From: a virus
Virus record (IMG/VR): IMGVR_UViG_3300036795_000052
Span: 1 to 51,836 of that record
Direction: 5' to 3' (one strand)
DNA length: 51,836 nt
Under the pieces are notes generated by a model. It saw nothing but the letters and a program-made list of their open reading frames with translations. It ran no database searches and was not told where the DNA came from. The translations under genes and the position numbers were made by a program. Of this stretch, positions 33,553 through 41,809 are shown in pieces (position 1 is the stretch's first letter; every line of letters starts with the position of its first letter).

Positions 33553-34256
33553 TACTTGATTACCGTCTTCCAGAAAAGATAGTCCTCGTAGATCGTGTCG
33601 TCTTCGACACCCGCTTCGTCGATAGCTTCGAGACGCTCGACGCAGGTTCCGCACTTGCCGCAGTGGAACATTCCACCTTTGTAACACGACCAGGTCTTGT
33701 CGATCGGAACTCCGTGCATCTCTGCGTCGCTGGCGATATCGGCCTTAGTCTCGTAGATGTAAGGCGCGAAAATCTTGAAGTGGTCAGGAAGGAAATCTTC
33801 GTTACCAACCCTGATTGCGTGTTCGAGACTTCCGAGGAAGTCTGGCCTGCAGTCAGGATAGATCTCGTGGTCGCCGGCGTGCACAGCCGTTGCGACGAAC
33901 TCGTCGTACCCGGAGGCAATAGCAGTGCTGGTTGCGATCGAGAGCATGACCATGTTACGATTCGGAACGACCGTCTGCTTCATGTTGTCTTCGGCGTAGT
34001 GACCTTCCGGAACCTCGATGACAGGATTCGTGAGGCTTGAACCGCTACTTTTCAGGATGTCAGCCCAGTCGTTAAGCTTGACGACGTTGTGCGTGACGTT
34101 GAGCATACGACTGACCGTCGCTGCTGCATCGAGCTCCTTCTTGTGTCGCTGTCCGTAGTCGAACGACAGAGCGAGAACGTCGTGACCTTCGTGCACGAGC
34201 TTGTACAGCAGCGTCGTGCTGTCGAGTCCACCAGAAAGAATTACGATACCCTTCAT
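33552..34256 (-). CDS. queC: 7-cyano-7-deazaguanine (preQ0) synthase
   Basis: 234 aa from the second of two ATG codons, which is better spaced from AGGAG. PP-loop ILSGGLDSTTL, DYGQRHKKE, VVPNRNMVML and zinc cysteines CYKGG/HCGKCGTCVER. Makes preQ0, the last free base before insertion. No queF is seen, so the pathway should stop at preQ0. Confidence 0.95.
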   Translation of the reverse strand: MKGIVILSGGLDSTTLLYKLVHEGHDVLALSFDYGQRHKKELDAAATVSRMLNVTHNVVKLNDWADILKSSGSSLTNPVIEVPEGHYAEDNMKQTVVPNRNMVMLSIATSTAIASGYDEFVATAVHAGDHEIYPDCRPDFLGSLEHAIRVGNEDFLPDHFKIFAPYIYETKADIASDAEMHGVPIDKTWSCYKGGMFHCGKCGTCVERLEAIDEAGVEDDTIYEDYLFWKTVIK

Positions 34257-36415
34257 CATGTCTCCTGAAGTAGTGTGTTGTACGATATACCTCGACCCTC
34301 GCCACCCTTAGTGATGAGACCTCGGTTGACGAGAGTGTTCTCGATCTCAGACATTTCCTTCGCGGTTAGATGGTATGTCTGCATGACTCGAGAACGTGTC
34401 ATTGTCTGCTTCTTCTGGATCGCGTTCAGGACGAGCGTGATCTTGTGTTCTGCCTCAGACCTGCCAACGTTGAGTACAATCTCCTGAGCATACCTCCGCC
34501 ATTGATCTCCGAATGAGGCTGCCTTGAGTATGTCATACTCTGTGACTTCGACCGGTCCTTCTTCGGTTCTAGCTGCAGCCAAGAGCATCGCACACTTGAG
34601 CATGCTGGCAGCGAGCCGTGCATTGGTGGGGACAACAACATCGGCCATCTCTCCTGCATCTAGACCTATCTGCGATAGTGTCTGGTCGAGAATATTGTAC
34701 CGATGCCAAGCGTCTTGAGACATCCTGATCTCTTGCGCCTGACGCGTCATGCCAACTACTTTGCCATTGACACTCACAGGCATGTTATTGCTATGCCTTT
34801 GGCTGATGTCTCGAAGCTCGGCGAGTATCCGATCGCGGCCCTCGATGTTGAGCGCCACAGGGGGTCCCAAAGGTTTGACCCTGGAAATGTCACTCTCGGC
34901 TGTGATGATGACGAACCTTGGTAGGAAGCCCGACTCGACATGTTCGAACGAAAGGATCCGAGTCATCTTGGACTTGATACCTCCGCCGAAGATAATCAGC
35001 CGAGGATCTCGAACGATGATCTCTTCTTTCCGCAGTAGACGCTTTTGAGTTTTGCCATCGTAGATCTTGGCGAAGAACTCTGGCATACCTGCCATGTAGT
35101 CCTTCTTGTGCATCTGGTCTACTAGGCCTGTAAACTCGTCTCGTAGGAAGACAGACGGTTGTCCTGATCGGGCGGATAGTGCTGTCGTGAGACCTTCGAG
35201 TGATCCGTCCGTTGCCATGAGGATACTCTCATCGACCTCCATAATTAGGTCCATCGCCAAGTCCATGGCTGTCGACTTTCTCGTCAGGGTCGTATCCGCT
35301 AGGAGTAGAAACCAGATGTTCGGCTGAACTGTCCCGAAGGATGTCGGCAGCTTGATAGACCCAGCTAGTACCGACGACAAAGCTACGAACGCTCCTGCTA
35401 CGTGATACTGCGGTGCTGCGTCCCCAACTGTCTTGGCCCACTCGATATACCTGTCTACGAAGGTTGGTGGAAGTTCCTTGATCAGGGTTTTTTCTGAATC
35501 CGACAGAAGTGAGATCTCTCCTGACGGAGGCATGGAAGACTGTTTACGGTTAGTATCGAACCTGGCTCTTGCGCGGCAGATATCTTTCCATAGACGTATG
35601 TCTTCATCAAACTTGTTACATGAAGCGTCTCTGCATACTTGAAACGTTTCTGCCATGGAAAGCAACGCTTCAAAGCAGTACATTTCCAGACGGAATAGGA
35701 GCGCACTGCGATCAGCGCCCTCTGCTAGCTCCCTGTGGAAAAGTGTGAACGCGGCACCGTTTATCTTGTGTCGAACATCTTCTAGAACCTCTTGACCAGT
35801 TCGAACTGTTAGGTCCGGGAAAGGAATATCGAGGTACTCGTACCCTTCGACTTGAGGGTACATATAGAAGTCATCGACACTGTAGATGAGTTCTGGATCC
35901 CAGACGAGTACTTGGACGTACGGTGGCTCTGCATCGCCATACTTAAAGTTCCGTGTTCCCGGTACTCTCAGGAGTTGGGTGAGGTCCCATCCCGATCGGT
36001 CGCTTCCTTCCTGTGCGTGTCCGTAAGCGATTCGTCGTGAGATGGCTTCTGCTGTCTCGGCATCGACAGGCTTGTCAAGAGTCCATATTGCTTGATAGCG
36101 GCCTGGGCTTGTCTCGAGCGATATCGACGGTTGCACATGTAGATTATCAGGGTGACAATCGTCCAGGTCAGACCAAACACACTGCACCAGACCAACATGT
36201 TTCTTGTCTCGTTTCTTTTCCGTAAGTAGCTGCGGACAGAAGTAGACGTTTTCTACCATGGTTTTCGACCTGACGAGCTCGGCAACGTCGCCAAAGTCTT
36301 CTGGGAACTTAAAGAATCGTTCTTGAAACTGACCACTCTTCTTTCTGGAAGCGATACACATGTATCCCTCTGTATCGCCGTATGCTGACAGGAAGAAGCC
36401 TTTCAAGCCAGGCAT
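34256..36415 (-). CDS. Primase-helicase (AEP-like primase + DUF3987)
   Basis: 719 aa. The N-terminal part has the archaeo-eukaryotic primase carboxylate motif CVWSDLDDCHP and SPGRYQAIWTL; the middle is a DUF3987-type P-loop ATPase (LADTTLTRKSTAMDLAMDL, then FLRDEFTGL as Walker B). The end is a winged-helix-like segment (MTRSRVMQTYHLTAKEMSEIENTL). Likely the replisome primase-helicase. Confidence 0.8.
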   Translation of the reverse strand: MPGLKGFFLSAYGDTEGYMCIASRKKSGQFQERFFKFPEDFGDVAELVRSKTMVENVYFCPQLLTEKKRDKKHVGLVQCVWSDLDDCHPDNLHVQPSISLETSPGRYQAIWTLDKPVDAETAEAISRRIAYGHAQEGSDRSGWDLTQLLRVPGTRNFKYGDAEPPYVQVLVWDPELIYSVDDFYMYPQVEGYEYLDIPFPDLTVRTGQEVLEDVRHKINGAAFTLFHRELAEGADRSALLFRLEMYCFEALLSMAETFQVCRDASCNKFDEDIRLWKDICRARARFDTNRKQSSMPPSGEISLLSDSEKTLIKELPPTFVDRYIEWAKTVGDAAPQYHVAGAFVALSSVLAGSIKLPTSFGTVQPNIWFLLLADTTLTRKSTAMDLAMDLIMEVDESILMATDGSLEGLTTALSARSGQPSVFLRDEFTGLVDQMHKKDYMAGMPEFFAKIYDGKTQKRLLRKEEIIVRDPRLIIFGGGIKSKMTRILSFEHVESGFLPRFVIITAESDISRVKPLGPPVALNIEGRDRILAELRDISQRHSNNMPVSVNGKVVGMTRQAQEIRMSQDAWHRYNILDQTLSQIGLDAGEMADVVVPTNARLAASMLKCAMLLAAARTEEGPVEVTEYDILKAASFGDQWRRYAQEIVLNVGRSEAEHKITLVLNAIQKKQTMTRSRVMQTYHLTAKEMSEIENTLVNRGLITKGGEGRGISYNTLLQET

Positions 36416-36533
36416 TCAAGATCCTCACCTTCCTGTGTAGTGTCCGGATCACGTTTGCCGAACTGTCAGTGGATTGCGACCGACGGACTAGAGCTTTCGC
36501 AATCTCCGCGAGTACCACTGTCAATCCTTTCAG

Positions 36534-37028
36534 CTACGGGAGAAGACCGGCAGAAGCCTTAGCCTTGCCTTCCTTGGAGTCCTTGTCGTAGGCTGAGAAG
36601 CCTCGAACCTCGATGTACTCCTTCGGGTCGACGTCAGGACCCTCTTCCTTGCGAGCCTTCTCGAGCGACTTCCGGTTAAGTCCACGACGCACCATGATGT
36701 CGCGGCCGATGTAGAACTCGGGAGTCGTCGGAATGTCGAGATCGCGTTGGCCTCCGCAGTTCTCGTACTCACCGAGCGCCTTGAGTATGTTGATGATCGT
36801 GTACAGCGCACCGTCCCAGCAGCACGCGTTGACGCCCATCGTCTTCTCGGCGTACTTACCCTCCTGGACGTTCAGGGTGAAGTACAGCATCGGCTTGCCG
36901 GTGTTCTTCTCCGACTTGGATTCCTTCTGCTCTACCTCGGTGATGACGGCGTGATAGTTGCCCGACGGAAGAATTTCGTATTCGCCGGCGCGCGACTCCT
37001 GGTCGCTGACATTGACCTTGATTGACAT
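36534..37028 (-). CDS. Phage ssDNA-binding protein, DUF669-like
   Basis: 164 aa starting after AAGGAA. The pattern YEILPSGNYHAVITEVEQKES...TGKPMLYFTLNVQEGKYA matches DUF669/OB-fold proteins adjacent to recombination genes. Binds single strands at forks with the neighbouring Sak4-like ATPase. The 118 bases between it and the primase (36416-36533) hold no clear gene; a weak TTG-started frame reading MTVVLAEIAKALVRR could be a short peptide. Confidence 0.75.
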   Translation of the reverse strand: MSIKVNVSDQESRAGEYEILPSGNYHAVITEVEQKESKSEKNTGKPMLYFTLNVQEGKYAEKTMGVNACCWDGALYTIINILKALGEYENCGGQRDLDIPTTPEFYIGRDIMVRRGLNRKSLEKARKEEGPDVDPKEYIEVRGFSAYDKDSKEGKAKASAGLLP

Positions 37029-37033
37029 CTTTG

Positions 37034-37972
37034 CTATTCCTTGGTGATAGTTTCGTAGAGTTTTGACATATCGGGATCGACTACGAGGAGTGGTAGGTTT
37101 CCGCTTCGGTCCTTGGTGACGTAGCCCTCGAGCGCACCTGTCATCAAGATCCTCTTGACTTCGGCACTCTTGGTCTCGTCACCCTCTGACACCTGCTTCG
37201 TGTACAGGTACATGACCTGGTCGAAGAAGGCAGCAGCTTGGTTCGCCAGCTTGCCTGGCAGGTCTGGCTTCTTCCAGAGAAGACCTCGGTTGTCGCGGTC
37301 TTCCTGTTCGTGGCAGACGAAGATGAAGTTGAGAGGCAGATCTCGGAAGTTGCGAATGACTGTCCGCATCCGGTTCGTAGACTTGCCCCAGTCATGAAGT
37401 CCCGGAACGTCTGGGTCGCGGTCTGGGTGGTCAGCAAGAGTCTGCTTCATGACCCAGACCATGTTGATCTTCTGTAGCTCGGTCCCGGTATCGATCGCGA
37501 CTGTTCTAAAGTCGCAACCGTCCTTGGTGTTGTAGCACTGGCGATCGAGCTCATCGTAGACAACTTCGAGCTCTTCCCAGGTAATAGAACCTCTAGTATT
37601 CGGGTCAGGAACAACCTGAATGTCTCGAGCTACCTGCTTGATAGTCGACGCTCCGGCCTCGGCGCTGATGTACATCATCGGAGACATGAGAGACGATCTC
37701 TGAGCAGTCGCAGTAAGGTAAGTCTTACCTGCGCCAGGCCGTCCGTAGATCAGCATGTTGACGTTTGGTTTTACCTCAGAGACAGGTGCCATCGGAATGC
37801 CTGCGAAGGTACGAGCGGCCTTGACTTCAGGTTTCGTCTGCGGTACCTGTGCGCGTGTTTCAAGCTGCTGCTTGGGTGCTTGCACTGACATCCTACCTTT
37901 AACAGGTAGTTCGATATCATCGTCGTCCAGGGGATACTGAGTACCTGTTCCATCTTTGGGATCGAGTGGCAT
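37034..37972 (-). CDS. Sak4-like RecA-fold ATPase
   Basis: 312 aa from ATG at 37972 (TAATG with the upstream gene). Walker A YGRPGAGKTYL, Walker B-like VAIDTGTELQ, and FIFVCHEQE; the architecture fits phage Sak4/AAA_24 annealing ATPases. The disordered N-terminus carries LDDDDIELPVKG (residues 15-26), a motif shared with the protein at 433-909. Works with the ssDNA-binding protein and nuclease beside it. Confidence 0.8.
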   Translation of the reverse strand: MPLDPKDGTGTQYPLDDDDIELPVKGRMSVQAPKQQLETRAQVPQTKPEVKAARTFAGIPMAPVSEVKPNVNMLIYGRPGAGKTYLTATAQRSSLMSPMMYISAEAGASTIKQVARDIQVVPDPNTRGSITWEELEVVYDELDRQCYNTKDGCDFRTVAIDTGTELQKINMVWVMKQTLADHPDRDPDVPGLHDWGKSTNRMRTVIRNFRDLPLNFIFVCHEQEDRDNRGLLWKKPDLPGKLANQAAAFFDQVMYLYTKQVSEGDETKSAEVKRILMTGALEGYVTKDRSGNLPLLVVDPDMSKLYETITKE

Positions 37973-39162
37973 TATGGCTTCTTGTCTGTTGAGGGTTTGG
38001 CTTCTTCGTAGTATCTTGGTTTGATTTCGTAGAGAGTGTCTAGCGCGTACTGGTAATCTCGGCCTGCAGTTGCATCGATACATGGTCCTTGGAACGCGCA
38101 CCATGCGCACACAAACCTTCCAGGACTCGGATAAATCGCCGGAGCATTGATCATCTCCTTTGCCTGGTAGTAGATGTACTTACCGATGTTGTCGAGCGTC
38201 TGTCGTGGCTTGTAGATCTTATGGACCTGGATGTACTTGACACCCTCGTTCTTGAGCCACTCGAGATGCTCGTCGTACAGTCCACGCTGGTAAGCATCTG
38301 CATCCTGCGACATCACAGTTTGCTGGAAGATACCATACTCGGTGTCTTGCTGCTTCGAAACGGAAAACTGCCTGCCGAGTCTCATCTGCTTAAGCTCCAC
38401 AGGGGGCTTGGGAGAACCCTTCCGAAGTTCTACGTACAGGAAGCCCCTGATGTTCAGGCCCATCGAACGCATGAGCGCCCAGCAGTAGGAAGCGATCTGG
38501 TCGTCCGTCTCGAGGATAATGTCCGAGTCTTCCGACATCATCCGCGCAGTGGTCTTCCAGTCGAGAATCCAGTAGTCACCTCGCTTGTCCTGCATGAGAC
38601 CGTCGATGCGGCCTTCATACATTACAGGGAGCCCTATCCAGCTTTCGGTTGGCAGTTCATGGAGCGAATTTGCATGTAGCCACTTGTCGTGGCAGCGATC
38701 GCACCAGCAGAATTGCGGGAAGCCTTCCTCGTCGAGAATAGGAACCTGGAACTTGATCTCCACTGCGATTGGGGTGTATTCACCTTGGGGAAGATGCTCC
38801 TTGGCGTACCACCGAATCATTCCGGTACCAAGCTTCAGGGACTCTTCGTAGTCCTTTTCCGCTTGGTCATCGAGACCGTATTGACCAGTTACTCGCATGT
38901 AGTTGCGACGCTGTTCTTTACAGGTTTCGATAAAGGCTGTCTCGGCACGAACACCCAGAACATATTTGTCCAGGTGCCAAGTGTCGGGCGAATACATTAC
39001 TTCCATCGCCCTGTGGAACGCTACACCGAACTCGAGGGGCGTCGGCGTAACTAGGGGTTGCCTGTTCTCGTTGAACAGCCAATTCCATCGCCTTCGACAT
39101 GCACGGTAAGAGCGAAGCTCTGACACGTGTACTTCATGACGCAGCTCGATTTTATCTTGCAC
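37972..39162 (-). CDS. Cas4/RecB-like PD-(D/E)XK exonuclease with Fe-S cysteines
   Basis: 396 aa, GTG start. Nuclease motifs GRIDGLM (Asp) and YWILDWKTT (D-x-K), then QIASYCWAL. Cysteines in YRACRRRW and the C-terminal FVCAWCAFQGPC suggest a 4Fe-4S cluster as in Cas4/AddB. An additional CWCDRCHD pair lies in an insertion. Resects ends for annealing. First gene behind the promoter at 39189. Confidence 0.85.
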   Translation of the reverse strand: MQDKIELRHEVHVSELRSYRACRRRWNWLFNENRQPLVTPTPLEFGVAFHRAMEVMYSPDTWHLDKYVLGVRAETAFIETCKEQRRNYMRVTGQYGLDDQAEKDYEESLKLGTGMIRWYAKEHLPQGEYTPIAVEIKFQVPILDEEGFPQFCWCDRCHDKWLHANSLHELPTESWIGLPVMYEGRIDGLMQDKRGDYWILDWKTTARMMSEDSDIILETDDQIASYCWALMRSMGLNIRGFLYVELRKGSPKPPVELKQMRLGRQFSVSKQQDTEYGIFQQTVMSQDADAYQRGLYDEHLEWLKNEGVKYIQVHKIYKPRQTLDNIGKYIYYQAKEMINAPAIYPSPGRFVCAWCAFQGPCIDATAGRDYQYALDTLYEIKPRYYEEAKPSTDKKP

Positions 39163-39188
39163 TGGACCCCCTTACGCTGTTAATCTAA

Positions 39189-39218
39189 TTATATAGGGGA
39201 ACAGATGGGGTCCACAAG
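39189..39218 (-). promoter_or_regulatory. Leftward replication promoter TTGTGG-N18-TATAAT
   Basis: Minus-strand -35 at 39213-39218 and -10 at 39189-39194, identical in form to the late promoters. The -35 lies inside the stem of the terminator of the upstream gene (39205-39262). Confidence 0.85.
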
Positions 39219-39262
39219 AGGTTCCACTTGGGAACTTTTGGGAACTTTTGTGGACCCCATCC
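39205..39262 (-). terminator. Terminator overlapping the next promoter
   Basis: Perfect 14-bp inverted repeat GATGGGGTCCACAA / TTGTGGACCCCATC with an inner GGTTCC/GGGAAC region holding two TTGGGAAC boxes (39229 and 39239). It ends the secreted-protein gene at 39273 and includes the -35 of the replication promoter, so RNA structure or a bound protein here affects both. Confidence 0.75.
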
Positions 39263-39272
39263 GCATGACTAA

Positions 39273-40166
39273 CTAGCTGGCAGGAGTTAGCTGCACGACG
39301 TCGGCCGTGCCACCGATCAGGTTGTACTCGCTAGCGCTAGTGTCAGCGTCGTAGCCGAACCCGTAGACGTACAGGGTAAGGTGGTCGGCGTCGACGGTAA
39401 CGACCTGAGCGCCGCTAGCGTACGCGTCATGCTGACTGCTACCAGTGGCCGAGACGTACGGCTGGAGGTCCGTACTGACGTTGAACAGGTCTCCAGCGAA
39501 GTCGGCATTCTTCACCTGGTTGTAGACGAAGAACTGAGCCGAGACATTTCCTGTCGTAGCAGAGTCAGGCTCCGACTTCATGTTGAGGCTGACCAGGTAG
39601 GTGCCGGCTGCAGGAAGCGTGATAGTTCCGACCTGCACGGCCTTGGAGTTGAAGCTCCCGCCAGTGGGCACCGAATTGCTTGCCGCGATCGTAGTAGTGC
39701 CGACCGACTGAAGTCCTGACGGGCCAGTAGCGCCCGCGTCACCCTTCGGACCCGTTGCTCCGTCGTTGCCTGGAGTACCCTGAGACCCTGGTGCGCCGGC
39801 AGCACCTGCTGCGGCCGTCGTGTAGACTAGCTGGGTCGGAGTCCAGCCAGCGTTCCCCGCGCTAGAAGTGGCATCCAGGCGCAGCTCGTTCGCCGTTCCG
39901 GCTGTCAGGCCCGTGACGGTGCCACCATTGGGAAGGTTCCCCCTGAATTCCTGCTTCAGCGTACTGGCGTCATACGCCTGGACGTTAACAGTCTCGCCCG
40001 AGGCACCAGACCAGCTTACCTTGAAGCTAGTAGAGGTGACGGCAGATACCGTGATTCCGGTGGGCTTGGTGACTGCCGCAGTAGTGGCGCTGGCGATACT
40101 CGCGATGCCCAGACTGCCTCCCAGAGCAATGAGAGCTGCGATTCCGCCGATGATCTTCTTGTTCAT
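39273..40166 (-). CDS. Secreted Fn3/collagen-like protein, 297 aa
   Basis: Sec signal peptide (MNKKIIGGIAALIALGGS, Ala-rich cut site near ASATTA, residues 25-30), a fibronectin type III-like domain (about 35-115), a Gly-X-Y collagen-like stretch (about residues 120-150: GAPGSQGTPGND, GATGPKGDAGATGP) and a C-terminal beta jelly-roll-like domain of the C1q type. The signal peptide suggests it is exported from the infected cell, unlike virion fibres. Possibly surface exclusion or adhesion; not recognised further. Confidence 0.75.
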   Translation of the reverse strand: MNKKIIGGIAALIALGGSLGIASIASATTAAVTKPTGITVSAVTSTSFKVSWSGASGETVNVQAYDASTLKQEFRGNLPNGGTVTGLTAGTANELRLDATSSAGNAGWTPTQLVYTTAAAGAAGAPGSQGTPGNDGATGPKGDAGATGPSGLQSVGTTTIAASNSVPTGGSFNSKAVQVGTITLPAAGTYLVSLNMKSEPDSATTGNVSAQFFVYNQVKNADFAGDLFNVSTDLQPYVSATGSSQHDAYASGAQVVTVDADHLTLYVYGFGYDADTSASEYNLIGGTADVVQLTPAS

Positions 40167-40184
40167 TGCGGTTGTACCTTTCAG

Positions 40185-40655
40185 TTACCCAGCGACTGAT
40201 TCGCCGGGAGCTTTGAGAACGTGATCGGAATGATCAACGTTGCCTTGCTGGAAAGAGCCTTCCATAACGTGCTCGGCGTCGCTCATGATATGAACGTCTG
40301 CTGGCTCGTTTGGAAACAGCTCAGGAAGTATGTCGTTGTGACCATTCTTGAGGTTCTCGATGAACGTCCGAATGATCAGCTTCGTAGGCTTGTTACAGGC
40401 AGCGTGGACCCACCAACCGAAGCGCTTCGTCTTCTTGTACCCGAACTTGTTACCTGAAACGCGTTTCCCGGAGCATTTACAGGCTGCTAGAGGCTGTGCG
40501 AGCATCCACTCGATCTTCGCGGAGCTAGCTGCAAGGAACCCGACTTCGGTGTACTGTTCACCGGAAGCGAAGGGATCTTGTTCGGCCCAGAGCTTCTTGA
40601 CGAAGGCTTCAGCTGCTTGGTTATCACGGAAGGTAAGGAGGACCGCTCGGGCCAT
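40185..40655 (-). CDS. Hypothetical protein, 156 aa
   Basis: ATG at 40655 with AAGGAG upstream. N-terminal VLLTFRDNQAAEAFVKKLW resembles residues of the neighbour at 40624 (LEATFRDEAAAERFEDKV), pointing to a shared small alpha/beta domain. Two Cys/His groups (CKCSGKRV and HAACNKP) may bind zinc; this resembles PRC-barrel-free actinophage accessory proteins of unknown role. Confidence 0.6.
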   Translation of the reverse strand: MARAVLLTFRDNQAAEAFVKKLWAEQDPFASGEQYTEVGFLAASSAKIEWMLAQPLAACKCSGKRVSGNKFGYKKTKRFGWWVHAACNKPTKLIIRTFIENLKNGHNDILPELFPNEPADVHIMSDAEHVMEGSFQQGNVDHSDHVLKAPGESVAG

Positions 40656-40893
40656 CTTCTTTCTCCTTCGGCTTAGGTCCTGGAGTACTGTACAGTACTT
40701 CCATGTTATCGTTCTCGAGAAGTTTCCGGACCTTGTCTTCGAACCTCTCAGCTGCTGCCTCATCACGGAAGGTTGCCTCGAGGCGAACCATGTACTCGTT
40801 CTCATCGCCGAGAAACGAACTACGGGGAAACCTACGGATGATGTCAACAGCGAAGCTCTCCAGGTAGCTAAGTGGAGTGTTGCTTTGTGCCAT
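40624..40893 (-). CDS. Hypothetical protein, 89 aa
   Basis: ATG at 40893. Carries YMVRLEATFRDEAAAERFEDKVRKLL, the same ferredoxin-like strand-helix unit as the gene at 40185, then a Pro/Lys-rich tail. The pair is probably an old duplication. Confidence 0.55.
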   Translation of the reverse strand: MAQSNTPLSYLESFAVDIIRRFPRSSFLGDENEYMVRLEATFRDEAAAERFEDKVRKLLENDNMEVLYSTPGPKPKEKEDGPSGPPYLP

Positions 40894-41074
40894 GGTCTTT
40901 TCCCCATTCGTCGATGACGAGACTGTCCTTGTACAGGCGATGATCCCAGCCTTCACACTTCATGTCTTCCGCATGGAAGTGGACGGTGATAAGACCTTCG
41001 GCAGACTTCTTACGTGCATCTTCCAGAACCTTCTGCACGTCAAGAATCTTCGGGATGTACATCTGCCTATTCAT
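40868..41074 (-). CDS. Hypothetical protein, 68 aa
   Basis: Short soluble protein starting MNRQMYIPKILDVQKVLEDARKK, overlapping genes on both sides by a few bases. Function unknown. Confidence 0.5.
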   Translation of the reverse strand: MNRQMYIPKILDVQKVLEDARKKSAEGLITVHFHAEDMKCEGWDHRLYKDSLVIDEWGKDHGTKQHST

Positions 41075-41501
41075 AGACGACGAACCAGTCCCTGACGGTA
41101 CGCGCGGCCTTCTTGATACGAGACCACAGGGGGTTGGTATACGTCCAGGTCGCCTCTTCGTCCCAGATCGCGATGAGGCTGTCCGTGTTAGGATCTCTAT
41201 CGGGACGGATGACCGGAATGGTCGTAGTGTCGGCGATGATCGACTTGGGTGTGAAGACAGGCTGCGGACCTGTTTGGATGTTCACCGTGAAGGTGCGTTC
41301 CTGCTCACGGCGCTGGTCGGCGATCCGAGCGATGTGGTGAGCTGCTGCACTGGCAGCGTATCGAGCCTTCTCTTCGGCTTCGCGCTTCAGGAGTTCGGTA
41401 ACGGTCTCCGCTCGTTCCCAGCCTCGACACAGCTGGTCGAAGAAGTCGTTACCCTTGACTACAGGTACTGGAGTAGACCGGTCGAGGTAGTCGATGCTCA
41501 T
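41067..41501 (-). CDS. Hypothetical protein, 144 aa
   Basis: ATG at 41501 in a TAATG overlap. Helical centre (VTELLKREAEEKARYAASAAAHH), C-terminal Trp-rich region. Contains an octamer CCACAGGG at 41122. Function unknown. Confidence 0.55.
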   Translation of the reverse strand: MSIDYLDRSTPVPVVKGNDFFDQLCRGWERAETVTELLKREAEEKARYAASAAAHHIARIADQRREQERTFTVNIQTGPQPVFTPKSIIADTTTIPVIRPDRDPNTDSLIAIWDEEATWTYTNPLWSRIKKAARTVRDWFVVYE

Positions 41502-41809
41502 TACTTTACCTTTCCGTTCATCTGTTGGGCTCGCCGCTCTCGGATAGATTCGCATCCACCTTGCAGGAGCTTCTTGAGTTCGGAATCTGTGCACCAGGGA
41601 TTGCCTGTAACTGTCAGGTTCGCGACGTAGTGTTCAGGGCCGATAAGAACACCCTTAGCCATGAAGACGATGCCCCACATCGCGCCGTTCGGGCCCATGA
41701 TAGGAACGACGTCGACCATGATGATGTCGAGTCCGAAACTGATTTCGCCCAGAATCGACATCGCTCGATTATACAGGTCGGTCGTCGGACGGACTGGATC
41801 CTTAAGCAC
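41501..41809 (-). CDS. Hypothetical protein, 102 aa
   Basis: GTG at 41809, ending in TAATG overlap. The pattern VPIMGPNGAMWGIVFMAKGVLIGPEHYVANLT suggests a small enzyme-like alpha/beta fold, not identified. Overlaps the helicase end by 8 bases. Confidence 0.5.
   Translation of the reverse strand: MLKDPVRPTTDLYNRAMSILGEISFGLDIIMVDVVPIMGPNGAMWGIVFMAKGVLIGPEHYVANLTVTGNPWCTDSELKKLLQGGCESIRERRAQQMNGKVK

Noticed and set aside
37144-37477. Long frames opposite to the Sak4-like gene
   Set aside because: Low-complexity, no ribosome-binding sites, shadowed by a conserved gene on the other strand.
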